From contig NC_053043.1 in assembly GCF_003473485.1 (NCBI RefSeq), forward strand, positions 2,676,001 through 2,740,000: 64,000 nucleotides of DNA, written 5' to 3'. This DNA comes from Medicago truncatula (taxonomy: Eukaryota; Streptophyta; Magnoliopsida; Fabales; Fabaceae). Below are positions 12,401-24,900 of the stretch, in pieces; positions within the stretch are counted from its first letter, which is position 1, and every line of letters begins with the position of its first letter. Position numbers and translations under genes: made by a program. The notes beneath the pieces are model-generated. The model was given only the letters and a program-made list of their open reading frames with translations, was not told the DNA's origin and ran no database searches.

Positions 12401-12895
12401 TTATAGTGTTAGAGATATTGAGTGGCATCAGAAATAATCACTTCAAGAATCAAGATCATCCCCATAATCTTTTGGGACAGGTAACCATAACCATCTCACA
12501 TGCAACGCAATGTAACATTAACTTTACATTAAAAGCAAATTTATGATTTAACTATCTTGTTTACTATTATTAACCTTTCTTAAACTACATAGGCATGGAT
12601 ATTATGGAAAGAGGGAAGAGCATTGGAATTCATGGATGCTAATCTAGACCTTACAAGCATCCCATCTGAATTACTAAGGTGCCTACAAATTGGTCTCTTG
12701 TGTGTTCAAAAGTTCCCTGAAGACAGACCAGATATGTCTTCTGTGGTTTTTATGTTGGGCAATGAAAGTATTGCACTTGCACAACCAAAGAAGCCTGGTT
12801 TCTTTTCAGAAGAGATAGAGTTTCATGAGTCTAGTGAGAAGGACACTTTTAGCAACAATACTATGACTATTACCCTATTGGAAGCACGAGATTAG
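9458..12895 (+). CDS. Gene 2: G-type lectin S-receptor-like Ser/Thr kinase
   Basis: Predicted 817-aa receptor kinase. Exons: 9458-10742, 11078-11218, 11449-11573, 11664-11874, 11983-12220, 12330-12480, 12593-12895. It has a signal peptide (1-22, cut near SYAAD), bulb-lectin, S-locus glycoprotein/EGF-like ([14 protein letters not shown]) and PAN domains in exon 1. A transmembrane helix ([20 protein letters not shown]) is in exon 2. Kinase motifs are intact: [10 protein letters not shown], Lys529, HRDLKTSN with Asp626, DFG at 644 followed by VSH instead of the usual AR, and GYMSPEYA. It is a different subtype from gene 1 and has no close relative in the window. All introns are GT-AG and phases match the family. 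Its 3' end faces gene 3, with 516 bp between the stop codons. Ligand and partners are unknown. Confidence 0.94.
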
Positions 12896-13411
12896 GTTCC
12901 ATTGAACTTGTTTCTCTAAACATAGTTGCAGTGAAATTTACTAGCAAATTTTATAGCATTTCATAGGTGCATTGCACGAAGGCCTATAGGAAAATTGTAT
13001 ATTTTTTTGTTACTGGAAAACATCATCAAAAGGCAATACTGTGAACCATTTGATTGTAACAGTATCTTATATTCTTATGAAAGAATTTGATATTTGTCCC
13101 ATCAACAGAAAGTATGTTTTTATCATTGATCAAAGGAGATCATGATTCCATTCATTGATTAAAGAAAAACCATTAACATTACTCCAAGGCAATTGTAAAT
13201 TCTTTGGTCGAAGGTTTTGCTTTCAACACTTGTTGAAAATTCATTAAATAAGGTATCAATATAAGCTTGGACAAGTACAAAATGAATGTTAACCGTGTCA
13301 AAATTAAACTCTATAAAATCGAATTTGCAACTGCCACCAAACCCTTTACAGAAACATTTTATCATGTTTCTGGACTATACAAATATGTTGGATGATGTTA
13401 TGCTTATTTCC
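12896..13411. other. Convergent spacer between genes 2 and 3
   Basis: The two genes end tail to tail here. The stretch is AT-rich and must hold both 3' untranslated regions and polyadenylation signals. A short minus-strand open frame at 13159-13365 has no recognisable features and is probably chance. Confidence 0.6.
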
Positions 13412-16400
13412 CTACCTAGCATCTAGCAATGTGACTGTAACTTGGTTCACACTCCATGTTTCATCTTGCTTACTTGAAGAGGAATCAGTCTCTTGAGGAT
13501 TCCTTGACCTTCCAAGCGAAAATCCTGGACTTCTAGGTTCTGGCATTAGTGCAGTTTCACTGCCTAGCATCAAGAGCACTGAAGGCATTGTTGGCCTATC
13601 TTCTGCACGTTCTTGGACACATAATAGTCCAACATGTATGCATCTAAGAACTTCAGATTCTGTATATGAATTTCCAATCGATGAATCAATGAGTTCCAAT
13701 GCATTGCCTTCTCTCCACTGTCCCCATGCCTACAACAAGAAAACATATTATTTCTTCAATTCTTGGTGCTTACTACATAGTAGAAGATAATATCATATCA
13801 CATCATAGTAGTTTAATTGAAGAATTATTTTCACTTACATTCCTTAGAAGATTCATATCGTCGTCCGCATAGTAGAATCCTCTATTTTTCTTTCCACTTA
13901 TGATCTCTAGCACAAGAACTCCAAAGCTAAAAACATCTGATTTAACTGAGAAGTTTCCGTCCATAGCATATTCAGGAGACATATAGCCACTGTACATTAA
14001 CAAAACATACAAAATGATAAGTTATTTTATATTTGGTATTTTATTAAGGAGTACTGTTATGAAACATTGCACTACTCACTATGTTCCAACAACTCTCAGT
14101 GTATTTGCTTCAGTTTGATCTCTGCCAAATATTCTAGCCATCCCAAAGTCTGATATTTTTGGATTCATTTTGCCGTCAAGTAGAATGTTGCTTGCCTTGA
14201 GATCCCTATGGATAATCCTGAGTCTTGAATCATGATGCAGATAAAGAAGCCCTCTCACTATTCCACATATAATGTCGAATCGCTTTTTCCAGTCCAATAG
14301 GGGCTTTCTAGCTTTGTCTGGAAAACATTGATAAGACAATCTAGAATAAGAAAAAACATGTCTACATTCTGCAAAAATAAGAGGATTTAAGTTCCAAAAA
14401 ATGTTAAAATAACTCACCAAACAAAATGGAATCAAGGCTTCTATTTTCCATATACTCGTATACAAGAAGCTTCTCGTCCCTGTCAACACAGCAACCTAAT
14501 AGCCGAACAAGATTTCTATGTTGAAGCTTGGCAATTAACTTGACCTCATTCTTAAATTCTTCAACTCCTTGCTCTGAGGTTTGTGACAACCTCTTGACAG
14601 CAATTTCTTGGCCTTCAATCAACCTTCCCTGGTATTAGTTTAGCCACAAAAACTCATGTTAGTGTTAAGATGTGTAATGTGTTTTATCTTATAGGTGCTT
14701 TGTGATAGAGTTATTTGATGGAAGATACAAAAAGAAAAATAACTTACCCTATAAACACTACCAAAGCCTCCTTGTCCAAGTTTATTTGCTTCTAAGAAGT
14801 TGTTTGTAGCTAATATTATGGTATTAAAATCAAACATTGGCAAGTCTAGTTCATCCATGTTCCTTTCTCCTGAGGTTTCTCTTTTACTTGAAAATACCAC
14901 CTCATTCATTAACAAATCTCTACTTCTTTGGAGAGAACCTAGTTAATGACAAGAAACAAGACACTTTAACCATGAACATATATTCATAATGCATTTAATT
15001 TTAAGGAGAGACATACTACTTGTGCATTACCTCTGTTGTCTTTCTTCCCATTACTTAGCAATTTCCTCCTATTGCATAAAAGGAAACCCAATCCCAAAAT
15101 TATAACAGCTGCTGAAATTGTAATTCCTATAATCTCAGCTTTATGATTTTTCTTGTGAGAGCCACCAGTAGATCCTGAGTTATCTGAGAAAAAAAGGTAT
15201 TTTTAATAGACATATCCACTTAATACACAAAAGTAAGAAACCAATTAAATTAACTATTCCATTATATTTGTTTACTTCCTTATAGTAAAATCAAACACAT
15301 GACTATATTTCAATCATGACTTTTCATGTTAAAGAAAAGAAATGACAATTGATAGGGTGAAAAGGTGTCACATGTGGTCTACAGTTGTAGTTGTCCGATA
15401 TTTGAAAATCACTCAAAACTTTGACAACGACTGACGTTGCTCTCGCCACCCCTTTAATTTTCACATTTTTAGGGTTGAACACACATTTTCCAAGACACTT
15501 TTTAATTGATTAAAATTCATATGGGACCCACCGAATTTATACTGGACCCACATGATTTGGTGGAACCCATATAAATTTTAACCAATCAAAAAGAGTGTCG
15601 TGAAAAGTGTGTGTTTTATGTTTGTTGCTAGCATTTTTCGTAAAACAATTGAGTCTTGTGTCTTAGTTGTGAGGACTAATATTATTACTATAAACTTCTA
15701 TTTATAATAAGTAAAGTTTCAAACAATTTTCATGTTGAGACACATTAGTTGCCAACTTAGAAGCCACCTAAACAAAATTACAATCACAAAAAGCTCATGA
15801 AAAATGAGAGAATATGGTTTATTTTGAATTTCAAACTCTCCTATTTGACATATCAACGGACATGCAATGTAAGTATGGGAAGGCACCTACTCCCACCAAA
15901 AAATATAAAATTAGAAATATTTTGGGTCCCTCAATGGGGTTGGTGCCTTGCTAACCCAATGCTCATTTGCCAAATTCTTTCCTTTTTCATACAAACCAAA
16001 ATCCTACCAACCATTGCTAAATCATCAAGGTCTCCTATAACATCAATGAATCTTTTTTCTACTTTCATTAAGGACGACTACTTAACTTCTTTCCTACTCC
16101 AACCAAATTTCTATTTTGCTTTCCAAATTCAAATTCAAATTCAAAAAACATGTATCAATGCATGCGCAATAATAACGACTTTTATAGTTGTACAACATTA
16201 GTCTCTACTTTATGTCAAACTAAACTTTACACAGTAATAACATACAATGTGAATTGAAAAGTCATTTTCTTCTAGAACAACATTTCTAAATATGATTGTA
16301 AAAAGCACATGGTAGAAGTATGTATGGGCCAAGAAAGTCAAAAGGTCGGCCCATGTCAGAAAGTGAGGGCCCAGAAAATTGTTGAAAAGGGTCCATTGAT

Positions 16401-18663
16401 TAAGCAATTTATATTCCTTCAACTTATACACGCAACCAAACAAAGGATAAGTGGAGAAATGCAATTTGATAGTAACTTCATTTTTTTCTCCCACAAAACA
16501 TGAGTCACACGACTGCCAGGTCATATATTTAAACAGCCTAAAAAAATATAAAATATGTGATATTTGAGATTTTTTTTATAACGTGAGTAAATATAGTTAT
16601 AAGTTGTCCCTATGAGCATTGCTCAGTTGGCAGGAACATGCATAACTCATTTTTAAAATATTTATACAGACAAAAAAAATTAAATATTAAAAGCATATAA
16701 AATTCCATTGTGAAGTAATATTCATTTTCACTTTAAAACAATTAGGAAGTCTTCTTTGGTCACAAGTTTGAAGAGAACCTTGATGCAACACACTTTTGGT
16801 TGGAAGGACGTGCTTACCCTGTTCTTTCCTTGGTCAAAGTCAGATTCTTTTCCATCCAATTCATGAAATATTAAGTAATAATAATTCAAAATATCAATTA
16901 AAAAACTGTATTTTCTTCTTTTCCATGCTCTTTCAATCCAAAATTTAGAGCTAGTTATATTCACACGAAAATTATGTATGTAACTCTAAGGGTTTGATCT
17001 GCAACTAGCATCAGACTTTGAGGTCCTGGGTTTAAGTCATTTTTGACTGTCTTTAGAGAAAGATAAATATAATGTTTTTTGAGTCTTAATGTCTTTTTTA
17101 CCTTGAACTAGACACCGTTCCTTCACCCTTCTAAGGAAACATCAAATATTTTAGGAAGTACGAATATTGTATCAACAAAGTATGTTTTGAAAAACCAAAT
17201 AGAGCTACATTTAATCGAAAGATATATTCTCCTAAAGGGTTTGAGTTGTGCATCCATGCCATGGAGTGTTTCATTAGACAAAAAGTTTTAAATTTTAATC
17301 ACATTCAATCAACCAAAATGCATATGCACCAAAACATAGTAGAAAGAAACAATAACAAAAACGTACCTAGCTCAGAAGCTGCTAATCTTACAAAAAGATC
17401 TTGTCCACCATCAGGATAATCTCTAATATCATTAAGTTCACCAATCCACATAACACAACCACTTCCACCATTAGTCACATAAACATTAGCATAACCAGTA
17501 CAAGAACAATTCCTATGACACATATCACCACATTCCTTAATCCCCATTGTCTTGTTCACAAAAACTGAGCTTGTCTCAGGCAACTTCACATTCTCCATAC
17601 GTAAAAATTTATCACTCTCACATTCCAAATTCTTATTCCTCACACACCCATCAGACCCATCTCTCAATTTCCAAGCTTGTTCATTTTTAGGACTAAAACC
17701 TTTCACACATTGACAAACAGGTGAACCATTTGTGTCGCATAAACCATAAGGACCACATTCTCTGTAACTATCACATTGATCTTTTGGTGCATACCAAAAA
17801 TTTGTCCATGTTTTCATACTTTGTATCCATGTTCGACGTTGAAGTTGACCACCCGAATCCACAACTAGTCTAGAAAAAATCGATGGATTTCCGATGGTAA
17901 ACGAGTAGTTAACACCGTGTTGGTTTGATGAAAAATTGAAAACTATTGAATCTGTATCATGTTGCATCTCTGGTACACCACTAAACCTTTCACCATTCCA
18001 TGGTCCACTTCGATATATTATGTTATCATCATTCCGTAGGAAAATCTCTGGTAAACCATGATAATCAATTTTGAATGAATAATGACCTGTTGAAGGATCT
18101 TCACCAGTGTTCTTCCATGATGTTAAGTGTTTTTCTGTGTTTTTGTCGAAGTTCCAACCGATATTCATGGATGGTAACAAAGTATCTGTTGGATAATCAA
18201 AGCTTTGCCATAGATATTTTGTCGGATCATTCACGTTTGTTTCTCTTAGAACTAAATTTCCATTATCGAAAAGCTGAAGAACAAGTGGGTTGGTAGCTTT
18301 TGTTTGATTGGAAGACCATATGAGGTTGTTGTCTGAATCTGATGATGAATTGAGAAGTACTATGTTTCCATTGTCACCGATTTTGAGGTGACTATTGGTT
18401 GAATTTTGAAGAGGGTTGTCTCTGTTTGCGACCCAAACAACAGTGTCTTCGATGTTTTTGTACCATATGGCTAAGTAAATGTTGTTGGAATTTGTTCCGG
18501 GGATGAAACCAAGAACAAATGTTTGGTTGGGTGATTCAAGGGTCTGATTTGTCAATAGAATTTGTGATGAGGTTAAGGTGTCTGTGATTGTAGAGGTTGA
18601 AATTGTGGTTAGAAAAGAAAATGAAGTGATGAACAAGAAGAATAAGAAGAAGAAACCTTGCAT
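13412..18663 (-). CDS. Gene 3: G-type lectin S-receptor-like Ser/Thr kinase
   Basis: Predicted 852-aa receptor kinase. Exons in transcript order: 18663-17367, 15183-15031, 14938-14748, 14628-14418, 14317-14080, 13989-13839, 13729-13412. Exon 1 holds a phenylalanine-rich signal peptide, bulb-lectin, S-locus glycoprotein/EGF-like ([14 protein letters not shown]) and PAN domains. The transmembrane helix ([20 protein letters not shown]) is in exon 2. Kinase motifs are intact: [10 protein letters not shown], Lys559, HRDLKASN with Asp656, DFG at 674, GYMSPEYA. Exon 3 is 191 nt, as in gene 1, and the two proteins share the NMDxLDLPxF linker, so they are the closest pair although inverted and about 8 kb apart. 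Intron 1 is enlarged to 2183 bp and carries a MITE at 15479-15614. The ORF past 17367 is intron read-through. Confidence 0.94.
15479..15614. mobile_element. MITE in gene 3 intron 1
   Basis: The arms at about 15479-15533 and 15553-15614 are imperfect inverted copies: gacactttttaattgattaa against the complement of ttaaccaatcaaaaagagtgtc, and gggacccacc against ggtggaaccc. The arms almost meet, as in compact foldback MITEs. The outer parts (cacacattttc, gaaaagtgtgtg) also pair. Confidence 0.6.
15615..17366. other. Remainder of gene 3 intron 1, no gene seen
   Basis: This long intron stretch has an open frame at 15797-16201 on the plus strand, but its translation lacks recognisable domains and its base composition is like the flanking intron. 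There are weak tRNA-promoter-like phrases (gctcagttggcaggaac at 16621; ggtcctgggtttaagtc at 17022) that could be SINE scraps. Nothing else is supported. Confidence 0.4.
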
Positions 18664-18845
18664 GTTTGAAGAGGAAACAACGTAAGAGAATTATTTGTGA
18701 TGAATGATTGAAGTGTATGTTTATATTTTCTTTTGTGTTCATGTGGAAGAGAAATGCATAGTTTTTATTTATTTATTTTATTTGGAATTATTATTATGAT
18801 AGGTAGACAAAGAAGAAAAACGAGTTGACCCTGGCACTAGCTGTT

Positions 18846-19020
18846 GGTCTAAGTTGTTTCTTCTTTGAATAAGGGCTTTTTCTCCACTTTGAAAAGAGAA
18901 ACTATCGCTGTTTGCTTTGCTTATATCAATAGTCATCTTTTTATAGTGTGTGAATAATTGCTAGGTCAATGGTAGAATAATTGCTTTGCATAAGCTAGAG
19001 AGGAAAGAAATGGAAAAAGA
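18846..19020 (-). promoter_or_regulatory. Upstream block of gene 3 shared with gene 4
   Basis: Two stretches match the region just upstream of gene 4: ggtctaagttgtttcttct at 18846 and gctaggtcaatggtagaata with ataattgctt and agagaggaaagaaa at 18960-19015. Here they lie about 180-360 bp upstream of the start codon. A W-box-like TTGACC lies at about 18825. Whether the block controls expression is inference from its conservation. Confidence 0.4.
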
Positions 19021-19464
19021 GATAGACGAATGGAGGGGTAATAGTCATTTTTGTATCGATGTAATGAGTAGCCACAATATTGTCATATTCAAATTTTATA
19101 ATAGTTTTCGATTGCGCACTTCGTTAGTCAAATAGTCTTTTGCGAGTGATATGACGGTAAGTAAGTACTTATAAAGATTGATGTGACAATAAGAATGTGT
19201 ATTCAAGAACAAATAAGACAATATTAACGAAACATTTTAATATTTTTAATATAATAGACTATTTTGACTAACATAATACAAAATCAAAGACTATTTTAAA
19301 ATTTTGATAAATCGAGTAGCTATCATGGCTATTCATTGTAAATTCAAAGACCAAAATAAATATTACCTCAAAAAAAAGATGTTATTGAGTTTCCTTCCAA
19401 GACCTTCTCCGAAAGAAATCATTTATTATCTCGTCTAAGCTCTTGAGTTATAGACTTTTTTTTT

Positions 19465-19535
19465 GTGGTGTCCAGGGTTCGAACCCGAACTTTGCATATA
19501 TAATGCATTGTTCTTACCAACTGAGCTAAGCTCAC
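19465..19535 (-). repeat. tRNA-derived SINE head
   Basis: The minus strand reads gtgagcttagctcagttggt with a box A (TAGCTCAGTTGG) and, further on, gggttcgaaccctggacacc with a box B (GGTTCGAACCC). Spacing is right for a pol III internal promoter, but the tRNA arms do not fold well, so this is a SINE-like repeat and not a working tRNA gene. Confidence 0.6.
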
Positions 19536-20002
19536 AAGGGATAGTGATAGACTTTATTTGATTGTGGAGTAGTTTTTTATTTTCAAAAACTGTTTTAGAA
19601 AATAATTCAATTTTTTTAATGATTCGTATTATTGATTTTGATATTTTAGTTTTGAAAAGAAAGAAATAAACGGTTTGTTTATATTTCCATAATTTCTTTA
19701 ATACCAAAAAGATATTATTTCAGAAAATAAAAACAATTTTAGAAAATATTTTAATTTTTTTATTACCAACAAAACACATTGATGAGATCATTATATATTT
19801 TTAATTTCCATAAAAAGATATTATTTTTTAAAAGAAATTAACAGATTAGAAAGATATTTTTTTTAGGACAGACAATCATAATTGATTGTTCCCCTTAAGT
19901 TGATTTTTATTCAGTCAAAAGAAAAATGTTTGATGATTTATTTTTACGACGTTATGTACACAATTTTTTTTTTAACCATGAAATTGTTCTTTTTTAATGA
20001 TG

Positions 20003-20063
20003 ATCGGAGTTCGAACGCTAAACGTTGTATACATTATTTCTATCAACGGAGCTATGTTCACGA
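20003..20063 (-). repeat. Degraded second tRNA-like SINE head
   Basis: The minus strand has gtgaacatagctccgttgat and then gcgttcgaactccgatcatc, with the same layout as the copy at 19465-19535 but mutated in both promoter boxes. Confidence 0.45.
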
Positions 20064-21982
20064 GGATAACCAAGAAATTGTGCTTAAATAGAAAGACAAC
20101 GTTTTGAAAAAATTCGAATTTAATTACTACATAGAATAATTTTTAGTTAAACTATATTTACTTCAGTGCTGAACTCGAGATTACTGGAATCTCTTCTCTT
20201 GAAAATGTTAAGTTGGAAAGACAATATTTTCTTTTTTGGATAAGGAAACAATTTTTATTTTTTCTACAAAGAAACAAAATATTTTCTTCTTGAATTGGAA
20301 AGTAAATCATATTTCTTCTACGCGTTTTCGGTCGAAAGTGGTAACTTCTTAATTAATAATTGGGCTAATAAGAGGAGAAAATTGTATATTTAAGATCACT
20401 AGTTTTAATTACTTAAAAAAAAAAGATCACTAGTTTTAATTTTTAATTTTATTTTTACGGGATTGAAATAGGTGGTTGAATTAACTTCTTAATTTTTAGG
20501 TGACCGAATCTGGGTCCAAGCGTGACACTAGTAGCAGAGAATTTGGTTTTTGTGAAACTATGGTAGAAAATACAAACGCGGAACTGAAACCAGCTAACAT
20601 TTTTTATTTAGAGTTCTTAAAAAAAAGAAAATTTTATTTATGTAATACTCTGCTTTTTCATCTTTGAAACCATTTTGATGAATAAATATAGGTATTGACA
20701 TAAAAACCAAAACAATTGATAGAGAAAGTAAAAATACAATATGAATATGAATAAAGTTGTCCCAAAAATTATAACAAAATGACAGTTCAAATATCATTTC
20801 TCTTTTTTATATTTGGGATTTTATCTAAGGTGACAACTAGGCTATCCATGAAAGAATGATGAGTAATTTACCCCAACCAATACACATTAGCCACATAAGC
20901 ACATATTCATGAACTATCTTGACCCTACAAATAAATTGCTAATTTTCATTAATCGGTGGATAAATTACCCACCATTCTTCAAAGGTAATTTAGAAAAAAC
21001 CTTTATCTAAATTACCTTACTATGTTGGTGGTTACAACCGGCAAGTTATAACGTCCCTTAAATTTATTGCTAGTAATGTAAACAATTTTTTGTTTTTAAC
21101 GTAATTTATAAATGGTAAAAACAGATTTTAAAGAAAACAAGAAGGGCAAAATTATAATAAAAAATGATAAGTTATAAGTTCAAACGCTACTTGAAATAGC
21201 TTTTGGAAAATAAACTATAGCTTCTGAAATAAGCTATAAGCTCATTGTAAAAAGATTGTTGTCAAACGAGATTTTTTTTTTTGTAAAACGAGCTTATCTG
21301 CTATAATCTATAAGTTAATTTCTTGGTCTTGCCAAACATAGCCATTACTTCTTGATTTAATAGTAATGACCAATTGCTTTGTTTCCGTAATTCCATTTCA
21401 GTAAAGAATATGACTTAATAGGTTTGTCGATCCTCGTGGTTTCAAACCAAGGAATTTCAGGAAAACAACTCCCAAGCAAAAACATGAACCAGAGGAAGCT
21501 TCTTGAAAGAAAAGGACTAGCTACTAGTTTAATTTCAATTACAATTGACTACATGAGCAAATACTCCTTTTACCAATGACTACATGAGCAAAACTCCATT
21601 AAATTAAATTAAATTAAAATGATTGGCAAGTGTCATTTGCTATTAGTTTATAATTTTTTTTTTTTTTTGACTGACTATACTTTATAATTATAATGAGAGT
21701 TTATACATTATAGTCTACTTAATACAGTAGAATTATTATATCACTAGCTTAGTTTTTACCACACTTAATTATCATAGTGAAAAGAGATTGATATTCAATA
21801 CAAAATGCTCGTGGGAAAGATATTTTTGTTACACTATATAATCGTGCTCTTGCGGCCTATCAATATAGAATGTATTTAATTTCAAGACTATACTTCCAAT
21901 TCAAGAGGCAAAAAGAGGAAAAATCAACATAACTATGAGCCGTGTGTATGCAAACGAAAATAGCTCAGAAAGGGCATCAGTT

Positions 21983-24900
21983 CTATCTCCCTTCTACCGT
22001 TGTGACTGCAAGATCATTTGAAATATCAACACCATCCTTGTAACACTCTCTGTCCACAGATCTTTTGATGGAAGTATCCAAAGGCTGCGTAGGTAAGGGA
22101 AGAGTTGTTGCTTCACTCTCAAGCATCGAAACAATATCGGACATGTTTGGTCTATGAGATGCTGAATCTTGCACACATAACATCCCTATTTGTATGCATC
22201 TCAAAGCCTCAGTGTTGGGACTCAAATCATGAATGCAAGCATCCACAATTTCCATTGCTCTCTGATCGTTCCATAGATGCCATGCCTACATCCATTCCAT
22301 CACAATAACATTAGCTTTAAGCATTTCAATTAGCTTAGTATTAGTCCCTCTAAGTCAATTTCAAGGGCTCAAAAGGACTAATGTGATAAAAGATTTTCAA
22401 TTTCAGAGACGTTTAAAATTTTGTTATTTTCAGGACCAAAATATGTAACACCTTCAATTTCGTAAAAACTATTTTTGATAAATTGTTTCTGAAAAGAAAG
22501 AAAAAAACATTTATACAAGTCGAATTGAATTAAAAAAATTGTTAGCTAAAGGAAATACTCACATATCCTATGAGACTTGAATATTCTGAATCACCAAAGC
22601 TAGTGTTTTTGCGGCCACTCACAATCTCTAGTAGCAATACGCCAAAACTATATACATCTGACTTGACTGAAAATAAGCCTTGCATAGCATACTCATGAGA
22701 CATATAACCACTGAAAAGTAGAGTTAAGTAGTTGAGATTAGTCAACTTTAAGTAAGAATGAACAAGTGGCTGAATGAGCTTAAAAACAAAACCGAAGTAT
22801 ACTTACTGTGAACCAACGACTCTGGTTGTACTGGCTTCATTCTGGTTTCCACCAAATATCTGGGCCAAGCAAAAGTCAGATATTTTTGGATTCATGTTTT
22901 CATCTAACAAAATGTTACTTGGTTTTAGATTTCGATGAATTATTCTAAGTCTTGAATCACGATGCAGATAAAGTAGTCCTCTTGCAATGCCTTCAATGAT
23001 TTCATAACGTCTTGCCCAGTCTAATTGTGTTTGCTTGATAGGATCTGTGTGATGTAAGCCACAAAATTCAAATTAGTTTAAAAAAGTACATATATCTCTT
23101 TTCATACTCATGATAAAAATGCATAAAGAAAATAGGCTGGATTAATGTGAAGAAACACACCAAATAAAAAGTGATCCAAGCTTTTGTTCGGCATGAATTC
23201 GTATACAAGCAACTTTTCATCTCCTTCAATAGAACATCCCATTAGTTTAACCAGATTTCTATGTTCCAGTTTTGCAAACAACCTCATTTCATTCTGGAAC
23301 TCATCTAAACCATGGCCGGACCGTCTAGAAAGCCTCTTGACTGCTATTTCTTCTCCGGTCGGAAGCTTCCCCTGATAAATGGAACAACTAATTTTAATTA
23401 GATCATTTTATTAGAACTTCTTGTCATGAAAGATAAGCTTAAATATAGAAACATTGTCTTATCACCTTGTACACAGGACCGAATCTGCCGTGTCCAAGCT
23501 TATTTTCTTCAGAAAAATTGTTGGTAGCTTCTGACATGCAACTAAAATTGAAAAATGGAAGCTCTGCGCTTAGTCGATTACTTTCCAAACTAAGTTCAAC
23601 TGATTCTGAAATTTCTGCCGACGTCTCTCTACTCTTGCGTGCATCAACGACAGGTGGTACTTCACTATTTTTGCAACATGAAGCTAAATAAACTGCAGGC
23701 AAAACAAGAAAGAAAAGGAAAAAAAAAAAAATACACAAGTTAACATAAAAATAGCATTTTACAGTTACATCTTTATCAATCATATCTAATATGAAAAAAA
23801 TAGGCTTTATGAATATGAATGAGTATTTCACCTTTGAGTTTTGTCTTGTACCTCCATACCAACAATACCAATATTCCTAGGCAGATTAACCCTGCTATAA
23901 CAGTTAATATTATCACAATCATAATCTTGTTGTTTTTCCCTCCATGACCTGTATTTGGATACATAGAAATTATACATATCATTAGAACACAACCAGCACA
24001 GAAGCTTGTAAAAATCTGAGACTCATCATCTTCAGAAACAATGAAAAAAAAAATATATTATCAATTGAAAGAGTTACTCAAGAACCATACATGAAAAAAT
24101 AGTGCTAGTGATAAATGATAATTAAAATTGAAGTTCCATATACATGGAAACAAAGCTTAAGGAACCCTTTGAAGCACCTTACCTAAATCAGAATGAGCAA
24201 GACGAATATGCAATGTATTTCCATCACCACGTTCAAACTGTTGAACATCAACCAAATCTCCATACCAAAGCATACAACCAATTCCAATGACTTCTGCATA
24301 AGCAGTACAAGAAGTATTCTCCAAACAATTACCTTCACAATCATTAGTAACAACCACATGTGCAAAGTCAGGTAACTTCATATACGTACGCTCCAAGAAA
24401 CCATCCTCGCCAAAACTACCATTACTCTGATTACCCTTCAATGCTGTGATCCTCGTACAACCACCTGACAAATTCCCCTCATCCCATAGTTCAAACCCTT
24501 GTAAGCAACTACAAATAGCCGAACCCAACACTGACAATTCACAAGCAGCAAAACTACCACAATAGTTATATAATTCACACTCATTATGGGGCCCTTTTTG
24601 TATCTCAATCCAACGTTTCTCATTTTCGTTCCATACAAGCTCTCTTTCATAACCATCCCAACCAATCTGAAACCTCACTAAACTACCATTCAACTTCCAC
24701 TCATTATCATTATAAACAAAATACCTATCTCCATTATTATCATAATTAAGTACAAAACCATGAAGAAAACTGCCTGTCATATCAACACCAGTAAAAATTC
24801 TACCATCCCAGTAACCACTTCTCCATATTTTTCTCTCTCCATCCCTAACTACTACCTGTGGTGGTAACCCGTTAGGATCAACTCCCAAAGTATGATTCCC

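Larger units (their letters stand above)
18664..21982. other. Intergenic region between genes 4 and 3, no gene seen
   Basis: It contains the gene 3 promoter at its left end and the gene 4 3' flank at its right end. Two tRNA-like SINE heads lie at 19465-19535 and 20003-20063. An 18-bp direct repeat (agatcactagttttaatt) occurs twice near 20392 and 20424. The block around 21030-21420 resembles the 3' flank of gene 5 (29320-29460), with about 250 bp of extra sequence in this copy. No protein-coding gene is supported. Confidence 0.55.

Noticed and set aside
15797-16201. 134-aa plus-strand open frame in gene 3 intron 1
   Set aside because: No recognisable domain, low-complexity stretches, no splice or promoter context; most likely chance.
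19465-19535. Functional tRNA gene
   Set aside because: Box A and box B are present, but the acceptor and anticodon arms do not pair properly and a second degraded copy is nearby, so a SINE head is more likely.
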